Source: a virus. From it: DNA of 49,670 bases. The DNA is taken from the IMG/VR virus record IMGVR_UViG_3300030099_004235, positions 1 to 49,670 of that record; one strand, 5' to 3'. A model generated the notes under the pieces. It saw only the letters and a program-made list of their open reading frames with translations. It made no database searches and was not told where the DNA came from. Positions 48,753 through 49,670 of the stretch are shown piece after piece. How positions within the stretch are numbered: position 1 is the first letter of the stretch; the number at the start of each line of letters is the position of its first letter. The position numbers and the translations under genes were made by a program.

Positions 48753-49670
48753 ATGAGATTTGGAATAGGACCAACAATAGCTAAAGCAGCTACTACTATG
48801 AGAACTTTTGGTGTTCAGTTTTTAAAAGATAACCTTAAACTATTCTTTGATTTTCAAAATACAGACCTTGAGCATGTAGGTACAGGTAGTCTTGATTTTG
48901 ATGATGACGATGAACAAGTTGTAAGAACAGGCATAACTAATACTAATTTTGGCAAAGCTATTACTATATCTGCTTGGGTTACATTTGGATCTGCTCAGGG
49001 AAATAGAAAAGGATTATTTGGAAGTAAATATTATGCAAATAACGAATTTTCTATTATACAGCACGACCAAAGTTCTAATGAATTTTATCTGATACTTACA
49101 ACAAAAAATGGTAGTACAGCAACTTTTACTAATGTAGTAGATACAGAAGATAAATGGATTCATTTAACTTTTGTTGTTGATCAAAATATAGGAACTACTA
49201 ATAATTGTAAACTTTATAAAAATGGTGTATTAAGTTCAACGACTCACACTGGTTCTTCAGGAGATATTGAATGTACACAAGAAGTGGCTATAGGAATGAT
49301 TAATTATACTGCTTTTCAAACTACAGGCAATGCATGGGATGGCAAAATAGCTAAAGTAGGATTTTGGACAAGAGCATTAAATGCATCAGAAGTACAAAAT
49401 ATAGTATATAAATCATATTCAGATTTAAAAGGTAGTGAAAAAACACATTTAAGAAATTGGTGGGATTTAGATGATATTAGTAGTACTACAGCACCTGATA
49501 GTCATGGTAGTGACAATGGCACATTACAAGGAACATCATCTACTCCTGCTGTAAAAACTATATATGGTAATGGATGTCCTGTTAAACCTAGAGGTGTAGA
49601 TAATTCTAAAGCAGCATTAGCAGACCAAATAGGTAGTGGTAGTGCAAGTTTTGATGGTGATGATGATTAT
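48753..49670 (+). CDS. LamG adhesin, 5' part (runs off the right end)
   Basis: 306 codons from the ATG at 48753 without a stop before the end of the window; it continues in frame into 137-1264 across the terminal overlap. After a 30-residue leader (FGIGPTIAKAATTMRTFGVQ) comes a LamG domain at about 40-200 (GSLDFDDDDEQVVRTG, KAITISAWVTFG, WIHLTFVVDQN, WDGKIAKVGFWTRALN), then a linker with SEKTHLRNWWDLDD and the start of the second LamG. A sugar-binding tail adhesin is the likely role. Confidence 0.8.
   Translation, partial: MRFGIGPTIAKAATTMRTFGVQFLKDNLKLFFDFQNTDLEHVGTGSLDFDDDDEQVVRTGITNTNFGKAITISAWVTFGSAQGNRKGLFGSKYYANNEFSIIQHDQSSNEFYLILTTKNGSTATFTNVVDTEDKWIHLTFVVDQNIGTTNNCKLYKNGVLSSTTHTGSSGDIECTQEVAIGMINYTAFQTTGNAWDGKIAKVGFWTRALNASEVQNIVYKSYSDLKGSEKTHLRNWWDLDDISSTTAPDSHGSDNGTLQGTSSTPAVKTIYGNGCPVKPRGVDNSKAALADQIGSGSASFDGDDDY
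49535..49670. repeat. Right copy of terminal overlap
   Basis: Matches bases 1-136 with 3 substitutions and no indels. Joining the two gives a molecule of about 49,534 bases with one continuous LamG adhesin gene. Confidence 0.85.

Noticed and set aside
1-49670. tRNA genes, CRISPR arrays, insertion sequences, integrase or attachment sites
   Set aside because: No cloverleaf-like sequence, regularly spaced repeat, transposase or recombinase was found by reading; a tRNA scan was not possible here.

Overview
The window looks like one essentially complete, very AT-rich genome of a lytic tailed phage, most likely a podovirus-like marine phage. The evidence is a full head and packaging set (small and large terminase, P22-type portal, scaffold-like protein, HK97-fold-type major capsid protein, connector-like proteins), a lysis cassette (GH108 endolysin with holin-like peptides), tail/adhesin proteins built from LamG and carbohydrate-binding-like modules, and two giant late proteins of the kind ejected into the host. 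I see no tape measure, integrase, tRNA, CRISPR array or insertion sequence. The host cannot be named from the sequence; the AT richness and LamG/DUF6321-like proteins suggest a low-GC marine bacterium.

Layout. The first and last 136 bases match with 3 substitutions, and the reading frame running off the right end continues in frame at the left end, so the molecule is probably circular or terminally redundant, about 49.5 kb. Two transcription units diverge from a control region at about 36070-36567. The rightward unit (36568 to the right end, then 1 to 24901) holds packaging, portal, capsid, connectors, LamG adhesins, lysis genes, a large propeller-like structural protein, fibre-like proteins, an S74-chaperone protein, and finally the giant proteins at 14997-24901. 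The leftward unit (36069 down to 24898) is about 11 kb of small tightly overlapping genes plus a replication/recombination group: primase-helicase fusion, SSB-like protein, Sak4-like ATPase, Gp157-like protein, DUF932 protein, HNH protein and a PD-(D/E)XK-type nuclease. No DNA polymerase was recognised. The two units meet tail to tail at 24898-24901, where two stop codons share TTAA.

How it may work. The 2143-residue protein at 14997-21428 carries a DYDGD motif in a context closely resembling the catalytic loop of the RNA polymerase beta-prime subunit, plus an HEYGH zinc-protease motif and hydrophobic N-terminal segments. I infer a virion-carried, ejected two-barrel RNA polymerase, analogous to the giant virion polymerases of crAss-like phages but in a genome half that size. 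The leftward unit contains five copies of a 16-base motif (CTTTNTGTNTTTGGGT on the minus strand, with small variations) in gene-free gaps, including one ahead of the first leftward gene. These are candidate promoters for that enzyme. The recombination ATPase at 30372-31115 has its Walker A loop at the C-terminus, which looks like a circular permutation. Several intergenic gaps of the leftward unit hold strong hairpins of unknown role.
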